A DNA stretch of 64,000 nt from Streptomyces lacrimifluminis. Its GTDB lineage: Bacteria > Actinomycetota > Actinomycetes > Streptomycetales > Streptomycetaceae. The translations under genes and the position numbers were made by a program. Of this stretch, positions 17,818 to 25,728 are shown piece by piece (position 1 is the stretch's first letter; every line of letters begins with the position of its first letter). The notes beneath the pieces are model-generated. The model ran no database searches and was not told the DNA's origin. It was given only the letters and a program-made list of their open reading frames with translations. The stretch is taken from contig NZ_BMMU01000008.1 in NCBI RefSeq assembly GCF_014646095.1, forward strand, positions 214,274 to 278,273, written 5' to 3'.

Positions 17818-18933
17818 GTGACGGCAGACGCGAAGGCAGACGAGATCCGAGGCAGGACACAGGGCACCGCCCCCGTCCCCCTCTCCGTCCTCGACCTGGT
17901 CACCGTAGGCTCCGGCCACACCGCCACCGACGCCCTGCGCACCAGCGTCGCCCTCTCCCGCCTCACCGAATCCCGAGGCTTCCACCGCTACTGGGTCGCC
18001 GAACACCACTCCATGCCCGGAGTGGCCTCCTCCTCGCCCGCCGTGATCCTCGCCCACCTCGCCGCCCACACCCACCGCATCCGCCTGGGCTCCGGCGGAG
18101 TCATGCTCCCCAACCACGCCCCTCTGGTCATCGCGGAACAGTTCGGCACCCTCGAAGCCATGGCACCGGGCCGCGTCGACCTCGGCCTCGGCCGGGCCCC
18201 GGGCACGGACGGCGCCACCGCAGCCGCCCTCCGCCGCACGGAGCGACTCAACGAAGGCGCCGACGACTTCCCCCAGCAGCTGGCGGAGCTGACCCGCTTC
18301 CTGGACGACGACTTCCCCGACGGCCACCCCTACCGCCGCATCCACGCGATCCCCGGCCCGGTCCAGTCGACGTCACCGGGCGGAGTCCAGTCCACCCACC
18401 GCCCGCCCATCTGGCTGCTCGGCTCCTCCGGCTTCAGCGCCCGCTTGGCCGGTGTCCTGGGCCTGCCCTTCGCCTTCGCGCACCACTTCTCCGCGCAGAA
18501 CACCGTCCCGGCCCTGGATCTCTACCGCGAGTCCTTCCAGCCCTCGGCCGTCCTCGACGCCCCCTACGCCCTCATCGGCGTCTCCGCCCTCGCCACCGAC
18601 GACGAGAACGAGGCCCGCCGCCAGGTCTTGGCGATGGGCCTCAACATGGCCCGCCTGCGCTCCGGCCGCCCCGGCCTGTTCCCGTCCCCGGAGGAGGCGG
18701 AAGCCTACGAATTCAGCCCGATGGAGAGGGAGTTCGTCAGCTCCTGGATGACGAACATCGTCCACGGCACGGCCGACGAGGTCCGCACGGGCCTGGACGA
18801 CCTGCAAAAGCGCACGGGAGCCGACGAGTTGATGCTCGTCTCCCACGCCCACCGGGGCGACCTGCGCCTGCGCTCGTACGAACTCATCGCGGACGCCTAC
18901 GCATTGCCCGTATTGCCCGCTGAGTCGAGCTGA
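17818..18933 (+). CDS. Luciferase-like (LLM-class) flavin-dependent monooxygenase
   Basis: 371-residue TIM-barrel oxidoreductase of the bacterial luciferase superfamily that uses reduced FMN or F420. It starts at a GTG with an AGGAGG-type site upstream. Features: an N-terminal strand PLSVLDLVTV, FHRYWVAEHHSMPG (about 62-75, typical of the MsnO8/YwcH-like group), LGSGGVMLPNHAPLVIAEQFGTLE, VDLGLGRAPG, IWLLGSSGFSARLAG and a late FMN/phosphate region. Soluble, with no signal. The substrate is unknown. It is on the same strand as the racemase-family gene, but a repeat separates them, so common transcription is uncertain. Confidence 0.85.
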   Translation: MTADAKADEIRGRTQGTAPVPLSVLDLVTVGSGHTATDALRTSVALSRLTESRGFHRYWVAEHHSMPGVASSSPAVILAHLAAHTHRIRLGSGGVMLPNHAPLVIAEQFGTLEAMAPGRVDLGLGRAPGTDGATAAALRRTERLNEGADDFPQQLAELTRFLDDDFPDGHPYRRIHAIPGPVQSTSPGGVQSTHRPPIWLLGSSGFSARLAGVLGLPFAFAHHFSAQNTVPALDLYRESFQPSAVLDAPYALIGVSALATDDENEARRQVLAMGLNMARLRSGRPGLFPSPEEAEAYEFSPMEREFVSSWMTNIVHGTADEVRTGLDDLQKRTGADELMLVSHAHRGDLRLRSYELIADAYALPVLPAESS

Positions 18934-18945
18934 CGGAACGACAGA

Positions 18946-20895
18946 TCACCCCTGCCGACAGGCACGACTCCCCATCAGCAGAGAGATCCGATCCGCCCCC
19001 ACCGGCCGCGAGTAGAGCCACCCCTGCCCCGTATCGCACCCGATACGGCGCAGGCGTTCGGCCTGGGCCGCAGTCTCCACGCACTCGGCGGTGACCGTCA
19101 GCCCCAGCCGGTGCGCGAGTTGGATCATCGCCTCGACGACGATCTCGTCGGCCGGGTTCGGCGCGACGCCCTCACCCTCGTACTGGAAGCCCCGCACGAA
19201 AGAACCGTCCAGTTTCAGTACTGACACCGGCAGCCGGCTGAGGTAGGCCAGGTTCGAGTAGCCCGTGCCGAAGTCGTCGATCGCGATGCCCACACCCATG
19301 TCGCTGAGTGCCTGGAGTGCCTGGAGGGGCCGGCCGGCGGAGCCCATGACCGCGGACTCCGTCAGCTCCAGCTGCAACAGCTGCGCCGGCAGGCCCGTTT
19401 CCGCGAGGATCTCCGCCACGTCCGCCACCAGATCCGAGTCCCAGACCTGACGTACGGCGACGTTCACGCTCACGAAGATCGGTGGCTCGTCCGGGCGTTC
19501 GAGCTGCCAGCGCCGGGCCTGGCGGCAGGCCGTGGCGAGGACCCAGCGCCCCAGCTGCACGATCGAGCCGTCCTCCTCGGCCAGTCCGATGAACCGGTTC
19601 GGCGTCAACGTGCCGAACTGGGGATGGTGCCAGCGCACCAACGCCTCCACGCCGTGCACGCGGCCGTCCGCCATACCCACCAACGGCTGGTATTCCAGGG
19701 CGAATTCGCCCCGCTCGATAGCCGGCCGGAGGGTGGAGGACAGGGCCTGGCGGGTCATGCGGTGGGCGTTGCGCTCGGGGTCGAAGAGCGTCCACCGGGA
19801 CTTTCCGTCGGCCTTCGCCCAGTACAGCGTCGTGTCCGCGGCCTGCATCAGCCCCGTGGGGGTCGTGCCCGCCGCGTGCCGTTCGACGACGCCGATGGAG
19901 GCGGAGACGGACATCCGCTGACCGGCGAGATCGAAGGGGAGCTGGAGGGCTTTCAGCACCGACTCGGCCAGGTCGGCCAGTTGGTCGGTGCCCGTCGAGT
20001 CCTCGATCAGCAACGCGAACTCGTCGCCGCCCAGTCTGGCCACCAGCGGAGCGACGGCGCCCGGGTTCCGCCGGGCCAGGCCCGCCTCCTCCGCGCACCG
20101 GGTGAGACGTTCCGCCACCGCGGCGAGCAGCCGGTCGCCGACGCGGTGGCCGAGGGTGTCGTTGATGGCCTTGAAGCCGTCGAGGTCCAGGTAGCACAGG
20201 CCGATCCGGCCCGTCCCGCTCTGCTCATACGACTCCGCCTCCAGCGCCGCCGAGAGCCGCTCGAAGAACAGCGTGCGGTTGGGCAGCCGGGTCACCGGAT
20301 CGTGCATCTGCAAGTGCCGCAGCCGCGCCTGCAGTTCACGGCGCGCGCTGATGTCGGCCACGGACAGCAGCACGCCCTGCCCTCCGTACCCCCGGACTCC
20401 CTCCGAACCCCGAGCTCCTTCCGAGCCCTCCGTCGCCGTTTCCGCCGGCAGCGGTGTGACCGTGACCTGGGCCCACAGGGAGTGCCCGTCCGGGTGCTTG
20501 AGTCGGCGTGTGCAGCGCAGCCGTGCCTGCCGGCCGCGCAGCACCTCGCGGTACGCGTGCCACGCACGTGTGTCGGACGCCAGGTCCACCAGGTCGGCGG
20601 CCACCTTCCCGGCCAGCACTTCCGGGTCGATGCCCAGCAGCGCGCCAAGGGACTCGTTCGCCGAGACGACCAGGCCCTCGCGGTCCACCAAGGCCATCGC
20701 CAGCGGCGCCGCCGCGAACGCGCCGCGCAGCATCCCCGTACCGGCAGCCACCTGGGAAGACGACATGGACGACATGGGTGACATGGACGGTGGAGAAGAC
20801 GTGGAAGACGTAGAAGACGTGCCGGAGTTACTCTCTGTGACGGCCGGCCGGATGAGATCTACCGAGGGCGCCGGCCCTTGGGACGTTCCGCTCAC
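18946..20895 (-). CDS. cdgA: CdgA-type PAS-GGDEF-EAL c-di-GMP enzyme
   Basis: Makes and/or breaks cyclic di-GMP, which controls the switch to aerial growth through BldD. The protein has 649 residues. A low-complexity Ser/Thr/Met/Pro N-terminus (about 20-50) is followed by a PAS sensor domain (about 55-165), a GGDEF domain (about 200-365) with an intact RLGGDEF (about 288), and an EAL domain (about 385-640) with VHGVEALVRW (about 417), IDDFGTGYSNL and KLDGSFVRG. Both catalytic signatures look complete, so either activity is possible. GGGAG stands 8 nt before the GTG start. The architecture and neighbourhood match S. coelicolor CdgA (recalled). Confidence 0.88.
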   Translation of the reverse strand: MSGTSQGPAPSVDLIRPAVTESNSGTSSTSSTSSPPSMSPMSSMSSSQVAAGTGMLRGAFAAAPLAMALVDREGLVVSANESLGALLGIDPEVLAGKVAADLVDLASDTRAWHAYREVLRGRQARLRCTRRLKHPDGHSLWAQVTVTPLPAETATEGSEGARGSEGVRGYGGQGVLLSVADISARRELQARLRHLQMHDPVTRLPNRTLFFERLSAALEAESYEQSGTGRIGLCYLDLDGFKAINDTLGHRVGDRLLAAVAERLTRCAEEAGLARRNPGAVAPLVARLGGDEFALLIEDSTGTDQLADLAESVLKALQLPFDLAGQRMSVSASIGVVERHAAGTTPTGLMQAADTTLYWAKADGKSRWTLFDPERNAHRMTRQALSSTLRPAIERGEFALEYQPLVGMADGRVHGVEALVRWHHPQFGTLTPNRFIGLAEEDGSIVQLGRWVLATACRQARRWQLERPDEPPIFVSVNVAVRQVWDSDLVADVAEILAETGLPAQLLQLELTESAVMGSAGRPLQALQALSDMGVGIAIDDFGTGYSNLAYLSRLPVSVLKLDGSFVRGFQYEGEGVAPNPADEIVVEAMIQLAHRLGLTVTAECVETAAQAERLRRIGCDTGQGWLYSRPVGADRISLLMGSRACRQG

Positions 20896-21341
20896 CGCTC
20901 GCTCCCGCAGTGCACTCGGTCTTGATGTGGATCCCGTCGGGCGGCCGACCGGGCGGCAAGCCGCCGCCCTGGCCTAGTCCGTGCAGGAAGTGTCAGGGAA
21001 GTGCCAGGAAAGTGTGCCGATCATAGAGGCTGGTCCCAAGCCCTTCCAGCCACTGTCCAGTGTCCATGAACGACCGGCGGTTTTGACAGATCGTTTCTGC
21101 CCGCGCCTGGACGGGTTCCTTCGCCCTCGATCGGTTGTGACGTTCCGTGAGTGTTCCGGGGTGTCGCTCCACGAAGGGTGAGCCCTCGCGTGCTTGGCCG
21201 TTTGCCGGAGAGCTCCCGATCCTCCCTGGTCACCTGCCTGATCGCCCCTCAATCACCCTTCTGGTGCAGACAAACAGGGCATACAAACGCAAGATCACAC
21301 AGGCTGGGCTGCGGTGTCCCCAACCGCATTCGGAGGTCTGC
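20896..21341. other. Divergent intergenic region between cdgA and the M6-like peptidase gene
   Basis: 446 bp with no convincing gene. It holds repeated GAAGTG-like words at 20987-21013 and a TTGACA at 21083-21088 without a matching -10. It must contain both promoters; I could not identify a BldD box with confidence. Confidence 0.4.
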
Positions 21342-22724
21342 GTGCCGCGTCAGCTTCCCCTCAAGGGGCTCACCCGTGGTGCCCTGACGGGATTCAAAGG
21401 GCTCGCGAGCGCCGGAGCGCGCCCCCACCTGCGCAGCACGGCCGCCGTTCTCACCACCATGACGGCCCTCGCCGCCACCTCCCTCATCGCGGGCTCCTCG
21501 GTCGCCGAACCCTTCTCCGCGCAGTCCTGCGCGCTCCAGCGCACCGACGCCCACCACTCGGAGGGCCTGGACACCTGGAACGCCGCCTATCCGCGCCCGG
21601 CCCGCGCCCTCGACGCCGTGATGGTGTTCCTCTCCTTCCCCGACGCGCGCCCGCGGACCACCCCGGCCGAACTGGCCGCCGACCACTTCCCCGCCACCAG
21701 CGACTTCTTCGCCCGGGCCTCGTACGGCAGGTTCACGCTGCGCCCGCACCCGCTCCAGAACTGGATCCGGATGCCGCGCCCGTCCACCGCGTACGCCATA
21801 CAACGGGACTGGGGCGCCGCCCACCGGGCCGCCTATCTGCGCGACGCGCTCGCCGCCGCCGACCGTGACGTCGACTTCTCGCGCTACGACATCGTGTACT
21901 TCGTGGCCGACCCGGACGCGCCCGGCGTCGACTCCGACGCGACGAAGGTCGTCAACCTGGACGTCCCCCTGCGGGCCGACGGCGCGGACATCCGCCGAGT
22001 CGTCACCGTCTTCGAGAAACACCCGCCCGACCGGCTCGTCCTCGCCCACGAGACGGGCCACGTCTTCGACCTGCCCGACCTCTATCACCGGCCTGTGGAC
22101 GGAAAGGGTGACTGGGACACGTACGTCGGCGACTGGGACCTGATGGGCAGCCAGTTCGGCCTGGCGCCGGATCTGTTCGCCTGGCACAAGTGGAAACTCG
22201 GGTGGCTGGAACCGCGCCAGGTGGTGTGCGTCCGCAGGGGAGGTTCGGTCCGGCTGACCCTGGAATCGCTGGGGGCGCATCCGGCTACGACCGCGTACGC
22301 ACGTGCGGATGCGGATGCGGATGCGGATGCGGATGCGGTGGGCGGCGGCGGGGGTGCGGGGGCGGGTGCGCCGGTGTTCGGGCAGGGGAACGGGGTGAAG
22401 CTGGCCGTCGTGCGGACCGGGGCCGACCGGGTGCTCGCCTTCGAGGCGCGGGGGACCACGGGCAACGACAGCGCGACCTGTACGCAGGGTGTGCTCGTCT
22501 ACCGGGTGCACGGCGGGGCCGAGTCGGGCGGCGGCCCGGTCGAGGTGGTCGACGCCCATCCGCGTACCGAGGCATGCTGGGAGGAGTCCGTCTATCCGCC
22601 CCTCGCGGACGCGCCCGTCACCCTCGGCGAGAGCTTCACGGTCCCCGGTGAGAACGTCCGCGTCGAGGTGGAGGGCCGTACGCTCTCGGGGGCCTGGACG
22701 GTGCAGATCACGGGTGCCGGCTGA
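21342..22724 (+). CDS. Secreted M6-family-like metalloprotease
   Basis: 460 residues from the GTG at 21342, with GGAGG 5 nt upstream. A signal segment (about 25-52, TTMTALAATSLIAGSSVAEP) leads to a catalytic domain with the zinc motif LAHETGHVFDLPDLY (His at about 236 and 240), followed by DWDLMGSQFG, the Met-turn. This HExxHxxxxxD pattern fits the immune-inhibitor-A/M6 family. The C-terminal beta domain (about 285-460) contains a tandem Asp-Ala run encoded by a 6-bp repeat, at about 322-331, in a flexible linker. A terminator at 22755-22786 follows. Probably an extracellular peptidase; its substrate is unknown. Confidence 0.82.
   Translation: MPRQLPLKGLTRGALTGFKGLASAGARPHLRSTAAVLTTMTALAATSLIAGSSVAEPFSAQSCALQRTDAHHSEGLDTWNAAYPRPARALDAVMVFLSFPDARPRTTPAELAADHFPATSDFFARASYGRFTLRPHPLQNWIRMPRPSTAYAIQRDWGAAHRAAYLRDALAAADRDVDFSRYDIVYFVADPDAPGVDSDATKVVNLDVPLRADGADIRRVVTVFEKHPPDRLVLAHETGHVFDLPDLYHRPVDGKGDWDTYVGDWDLMGSQFGLAPDLFAWHKWKLGWLEPRQVVCVRRGGSVRLTLESLGAHPATTAYARADADADADADAVGGGGGAGAGAPVFGQGNGVKLAVVRTGADRVLAFEARGTTGNDSATCTQGVLVYRVHGGAESGGGPVEVVDAHPRTEACWEESVYPPLADAPVTLGESFTVPGENVRVEVEGRTLSGAWTVQITGAG
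22305..22334 (+). repeat. Hexanucleotide tandem repeat inside the M6-like peptidase gene
   Basis: Five perfect copies of GCGGAT, encoding an alternating Asp-Ala run. The unit is a multiple of three, so slippage changes linker length without a frameshift. Confidence 0.9.
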
Positions 22725-22754
22725 AGGGCTTGGCCGGGAGGTCCGGAAACGACG

Positions 22755-22786
22755 TTGGCGAGGCTGTTGGTGAACAGCCTCGCCAA
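22755..22786. terminator. Bidirectional terminator between the M6-like gene and tRNA-Lys copy 3
   Basis: Perfect 14-bp inverted repeat, TTGGCGAGGCTGTT and its complement, with loop GGTG. Confidence 0.85.
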
Positions 22787-22795
22787 TCGACAACG

Positions 22796-22869
22796 TGCGC
22801 CGCCAGGGACTCGAACCCCGGACCCGCTGATTAAGAGTCAGCTGCTCTAACCAACTGAGCTAGCGGCGC
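22796..22869 (-). tRNA. tRNA-Lys(CTT), copy 3
   Basis: 74-nt tRNA identical to copies 1 and 2. Its first ten bases, GCGCCGCTAG, also contain the TAG stop codon of the upstream minus-strand gene, so the mature tRNA and that coding sequence overlap. Confidence 0.97.
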
Positions 22870-23516
22870 TTGCTGACGTCGTAGACCTTAGCACCCTGAT
22901 CGGCGGGAGGAAAAATCGATATCCGCACCCCGCCGGAGACCGCGGAACGGGCCGCTCGCACGGCCGCCCAGAGCAGGATTTCCGGGCCCGGGAGCCAGGG
23001 CCGGCTGGTATCGGGGGCGACGACCCAGCGGGATTCGGGCCGGGGGTCGGCCGTGCTCCCGCGGTCGGTCTCGTGCTCGGTCTCGTCGTTCACCAGGGCT
23101 GGAACCGTCACGGCGTCGCCGCGGCCGTGGCAGAGGAGCGGCGGAATCGAGTGACGCCGTCCGGAGTCACCGTCACCGCCGACGCCGCCCTCGCCGGTCG
23201 AGCCCCACTCCTCCCACCTCAGCAGTGACGGCAGTCGTTGGGCCGTCCCCAGCGCCGCGAAGAGGAGGATCCGGCCCCGGTAGGCCGCCACCGGGCCGGA
23301 GCCGGGTCCGTCGTCCCAGAGGTGGTCGAGCATCCTGCGGCCGAAGACGGCGGGCACGCTGACGACGTCGAACGCGGTCCCGCAGGGCAGGACGAGCGGG
23401 GCGTCGGGCCGCTCGGCCCAGAGTGAGAGCGTGCTGCGCGGATACGTTCCTGCGGAGGCGAGCCAGACGGCGCCCTCCGAGGTGACTCCCGCGACGTCAG
23501 AGTGTGTGCTGCTCAT
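22860..23516 (-). CDS. Primase/polymerase-like conserved Streptomyces protein
   Basis: 218 residues from the ATG at 23516; the frame is open further upstream but without a signal. The sequence resembles small actinobacterial proteins annotated as the N-terminal domain of bifunctional DNA primase/polymerase (Prim-Pol): VWLASAGTYPRSTLSLWAERP, LPCGTAFDVV, GPVAAYRGRILLFA and RWVVAPDTSRPWLPGPEILLWA. The acidic catalytic triad of true Prim-Pol is not obvious, so activity is doubtful; a Gly/Asp-rich insert lies at about 115-130. Its stop codon lies inside the downstream tRNA-Lys, so message and tRNA must share a transcript or be processed from overlapping ones. Confidence 0.7.
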   Translation of the reverse strand: MSSTHSDVAGVTSEGAVWLASAGTYPRSTLSLWAERPDAPLVLPCGTAFDVVSVPAVFGRRMLDHLWDDGPGSGPVAAYRGRILLFAALGTAQRLPSLLRWEEWGSTGEGGVGGDGDSGRRHSIPPLLCHGRGDAVTVPALVNDETEHETDRGSTADPRPESRWVVAPDTSRPWLPGPEILLWAAVRAARSAVSGGVRISIFPPADQGAKVYDVSKRR

Positions 23517-23631
23517 GGCAGCCAGATCTACAGGTAGTGACCGTGCGATCTCCGAGGGTTCCCGGAAACCGGGACGAGAAGGGGCGAGGTGGGGTACCTT
23601 GCCCTCCTGAATATGCCGCACGGACTTTCGA

Positions 23632-23665
23632 GACCGGTCCGGACCGATCCTGACCGGTCCGGACC
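23632..23665. promoter_or_regulatory. Paired 14-bp direct repeats upstream of the primase-like gene
   Basis: GACCGGTCCGGACC occurs at 23632-23645 and again at 23652-23665, start points 20 bp apart (about two helical turns). Each contains the palindromes ACCGGT and GGTCCGGACC. It lies about 120 nt before the ATG at 23516 on the minus strand. Candidate binding site for an unknown regulator. Confidence 0.5.
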
Positions 23666-23724
23666 ATTCTCGGAGCCGAGGGGGCGAGACCGGATCGGTG
23701 GGGATCAGACGCGATCAGGTGGGC

Positions 23725-24135
23725 TCAGACAGGGTCGACGTGACCCTGACCGTGGCCGCCGTTACCGCTCCCGCCGCCTCCGCCGCTGGCGTTCTCCCCG
23801 CCGTCACGCAGCAGCTCACGGCCGTACTCGACCATCTTCCTCGCGTAGTCCTCGGTCCACTGCGCCTGCTCCGCGATGTCGGCCGTGGTCAGCCGGTCGA
23901 AGCGGCGCGGGTCGGCGAGCTGGGCCGCCGCCATCGCCTGGAACTCGACAGCGCGGTCGGTCGCGGCGCGGAACGCGAGGGTCAGTTCCGTCGCGCGGGT
24001 CAGCAGCGCGCGGGGGTCGTCGATCGACTCCAGGTCGAAGAAGTGCTCGGGATCGTCGGCCACTTGCGTGGGCTCGAAGAGCAGGGGCGCGGGGCGTAGC
24101 CGCGGTTCGTTGCGACGCGGCGTGGGCTCCGCCAT
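23725..24135 (-). CDS. Conserved hypothetical protein with Gly-rich tail
   Basis: 136 residues, ATG at 24135 (MAEPTPRRNEPRLRP). A mostly helical middle (about 45-110; DPRALLTRATELTLAFRAAT, DIAEQAQWTEDYARKMVEYG) suggests a helical bundle. The tail is Gly/Ser/Asn/His-rich (about 115-136). No signal peptide, membrane segment or catalytic motif. It lies 167 nt downstream of the SF1 helicase on the same strand and may belong to that transcript. Function unknown. Confidence 0.6.
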   Translation of the reverse strand: MAEPTPRRNEPRLRPAPLLFEPTQVADDPEHFFDLESIDDPRALLTRATELTLAFRAATDRAVEFQAMAAAQLADPRRFDRLTTADIAEQAQWTEDYARKMVEYGRELLRDGGENASGGGGGSGNGGHGQGHVDPV

Positions 24136-24302
24136 GTCTTCTCCTCCTCGTACGGTCCGCACCGTTCGTACGTACCCTCCATGCGTCACGGCATGTACGG
24201 CACACGGTCGATAGGCCCCGCCGTCGAGCCGGGCCACCGTCCATTGTCCCCTGCCCGCGCAAGAGGGCCTCGGGTTCGCCCGACCAGGCCCCTGATCCGC
24301 CC

Positions 24303-25655
24303 TTACGTCCGCCAGGCGACGCGATGCTCCGCCAGATGCGACAGCACCGCGTGGTTCGCCTCCCAGCCGTCCGGGAACTTCACCGTCACCCCCAATTGCA
24401 CCGGCTCCGTCGACGGATGGTCGTCCAGGAGGTCCGTCACACCCGCCCGGCACACCACCACGCACGCGTGCCGGTGTCGGGAGGCGAGGACGCAGAGGCG
24501 GCCCGTCTCCAGGTGGAAGGCGGTCGCGTCGGGGCGGCCGGAGAGGGGGTGCAGGACCACCGTCACGTCGAACTCGCGGCCCTGGAGCCGGTTCGCCGTG
24601 TCCACGGTGACGTCCGCGACCCCCAGCTCGGCGAGCGCCGCCCGGACCGCCGCCGCCTGGTCCCGGTGCGCGGTGCCGACCGCGATCCGGTCGGCCGTCA
24701 GGGGCGTCGGGTCGGGTCCGCGCTCCGACGTGGCCGCGCCGCCCCGGTCCAGCATGCGGCGTACGACCATGGCGACCGCGCGTACCGCCTCGGGGTCCGT
24801 ACGAGGGGTGTGCCGGGCGGGGAGTTCCAGCAGCCCCCAGCCCGATTCGGCGGCCTCGTCGAGCACCCGGTCCGGGCCCGAGCCGTCCGACGGGACCGCG
24901 AAGGCGAGCCGCCGGTCGCCGTGGCCGGTGCCGCTGCGGAACGGGGTGTACGGGTAGAAGGCGGCAGAGACGAGCGGCGCGGCCGAGGCCGGGAGCCGCC
25001 AGGACACCGGCAGGCGGTGCTGGGGCAGCTCGGGGTTGTGGGCCAGCAGGGTCGTGACAGCCGAAGCCGACGGGTCGTACGACAGGCCCGCCCACTGCTC
25101 CGCGCCGACGATCGAGAAAGGGTCCAACTGGCCCGGGTCGCCCACGAACAGGGCACGCTCGAACAGTCCGGCGACGGCGAGCAGCGCGTCCGAGCGCATC
25201 TGGTACGCCTCGTCCACGATCGCGTGCCGCCACGGCTCGTCGACCTTGACGTGCGCCCACTTGGCGGCCGTGGAGATCACCACGTCCAGGCCCGCGAGCT
25301 CGGCCGCCTTCGCGGACTTCCGTACGTTCGTCAGGTCGTCCAGCGCCTTGTCGTACGGGTCCGAGTCACTGCTGTGAAGGCGGCCCACCGGCAGGTCGGG
25401 GTTCTTCTCGGCGAGGCGGACGACGAGATCGTCGACCTGGGCGTTCGTCTGCGCGATGACCATCAACGGGCGCCCGGCATCGGCCAGTTCGAGCGCGGCC
25501 CGGACCACGAGCGTGGACTTCCCGGCCCCGGGCGGCGAGTCGACGACGACTCCGCGATGGGTGCCGTGCAGCGTGTCACGGAGGATCGCGTCGGTGGCCC
25601 GGCCGGCGGCGGCCCCGGGGTCGAAGGCGGCCTGCGGGGTGTGAGCGGCGTTCAC
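24303..25655 (-). CDS. SF1 (Dna2/UPF1-like) DNA helicase without its own nuclease domain
   Basis: 450-residue superfamily 1B-type helicase. Motif I SPPGAGKSTLV (about 40-50), Ia VIAQTNAQVDDLV, II AIVDEAYQM (about 143-151; DEA where DEAD/DEAS is usual), III FVGDPGQLDPFS (about 172), IV VSWRLP, V DTANRLQGREFDVTVV (about 353-368) and VI VLASRHRHACVVV (about 392) are all present and in order, so ATPase activity is expected. The N-terminal DNA-binding/beta-barrel region of Dna2 and UPF1 is absent. It lies 73 nt downstream of the 537-residue partner. It resembles the motor half of Dna2, with the nuclease encoded two genes upstream. Confidence 0.8.
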   Translation of the reverse strand: MNAAHTPQAAFDPGAAAGRATDAILRDTLHGTHRGVVVDSPPGAGKSTLVVRAALELADAGRPLMVIAQTNAQVDDLVVRLAEKNPDLPVGRLHSSDSDPYDKALDDLTNVRKSAKAAELAGLDVVISTAAKWAHVKVDEPWRHAIVDEAYQMRSDALLAVAGLFERALFVGDPGQLDPFSIVGAEQWAGLSYDPSASAVTTLLAHNPELPQHRLPVSWRLPASAAPLVSAAFYPYTPFRSGTGHGDRRLAFAVPSDGSGPDRVLDEAAESGWGLLELPARHTPRTDPEAVRAVAMVVRRMLDRGGAATSERGPDPTPLTADRIAVGTAHRDQAAAVRAALAELGVADVTVDTANRLQGREFDVTVVLHPLSGRPDATAFHLETGRLCVLASRHRHACVVVCRAGVTDLLDDHPSTEPVQLGVTVKFPDGWEANHAVLSHLAEHRVAWRT

Positions 25656-25728
25656 AGGGTGCCCTTCTCGGTTCCGGGGGCGGTCCCACGGATGTCCGGG
25701 GCGCGCATGTCCATCCGCGTACGGGAGT

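Noticed and set aside
20985..21015. BldD box upstream of cdgA
   Set aside because: Repeated GTG/CAC words are present but no arrangement fits the BldD consensus convincingly.
21083..21110. TTGACA as a -35 element for the M6-like peptidase
   Set aside because: No matching -10 at 16-19 bp spacing.
22305..22334. GCGGAT repeats as a CRISPR or regulatory array
   Set aside because: Only 6-bp units with no spacers, in frame inside a coding sequence.
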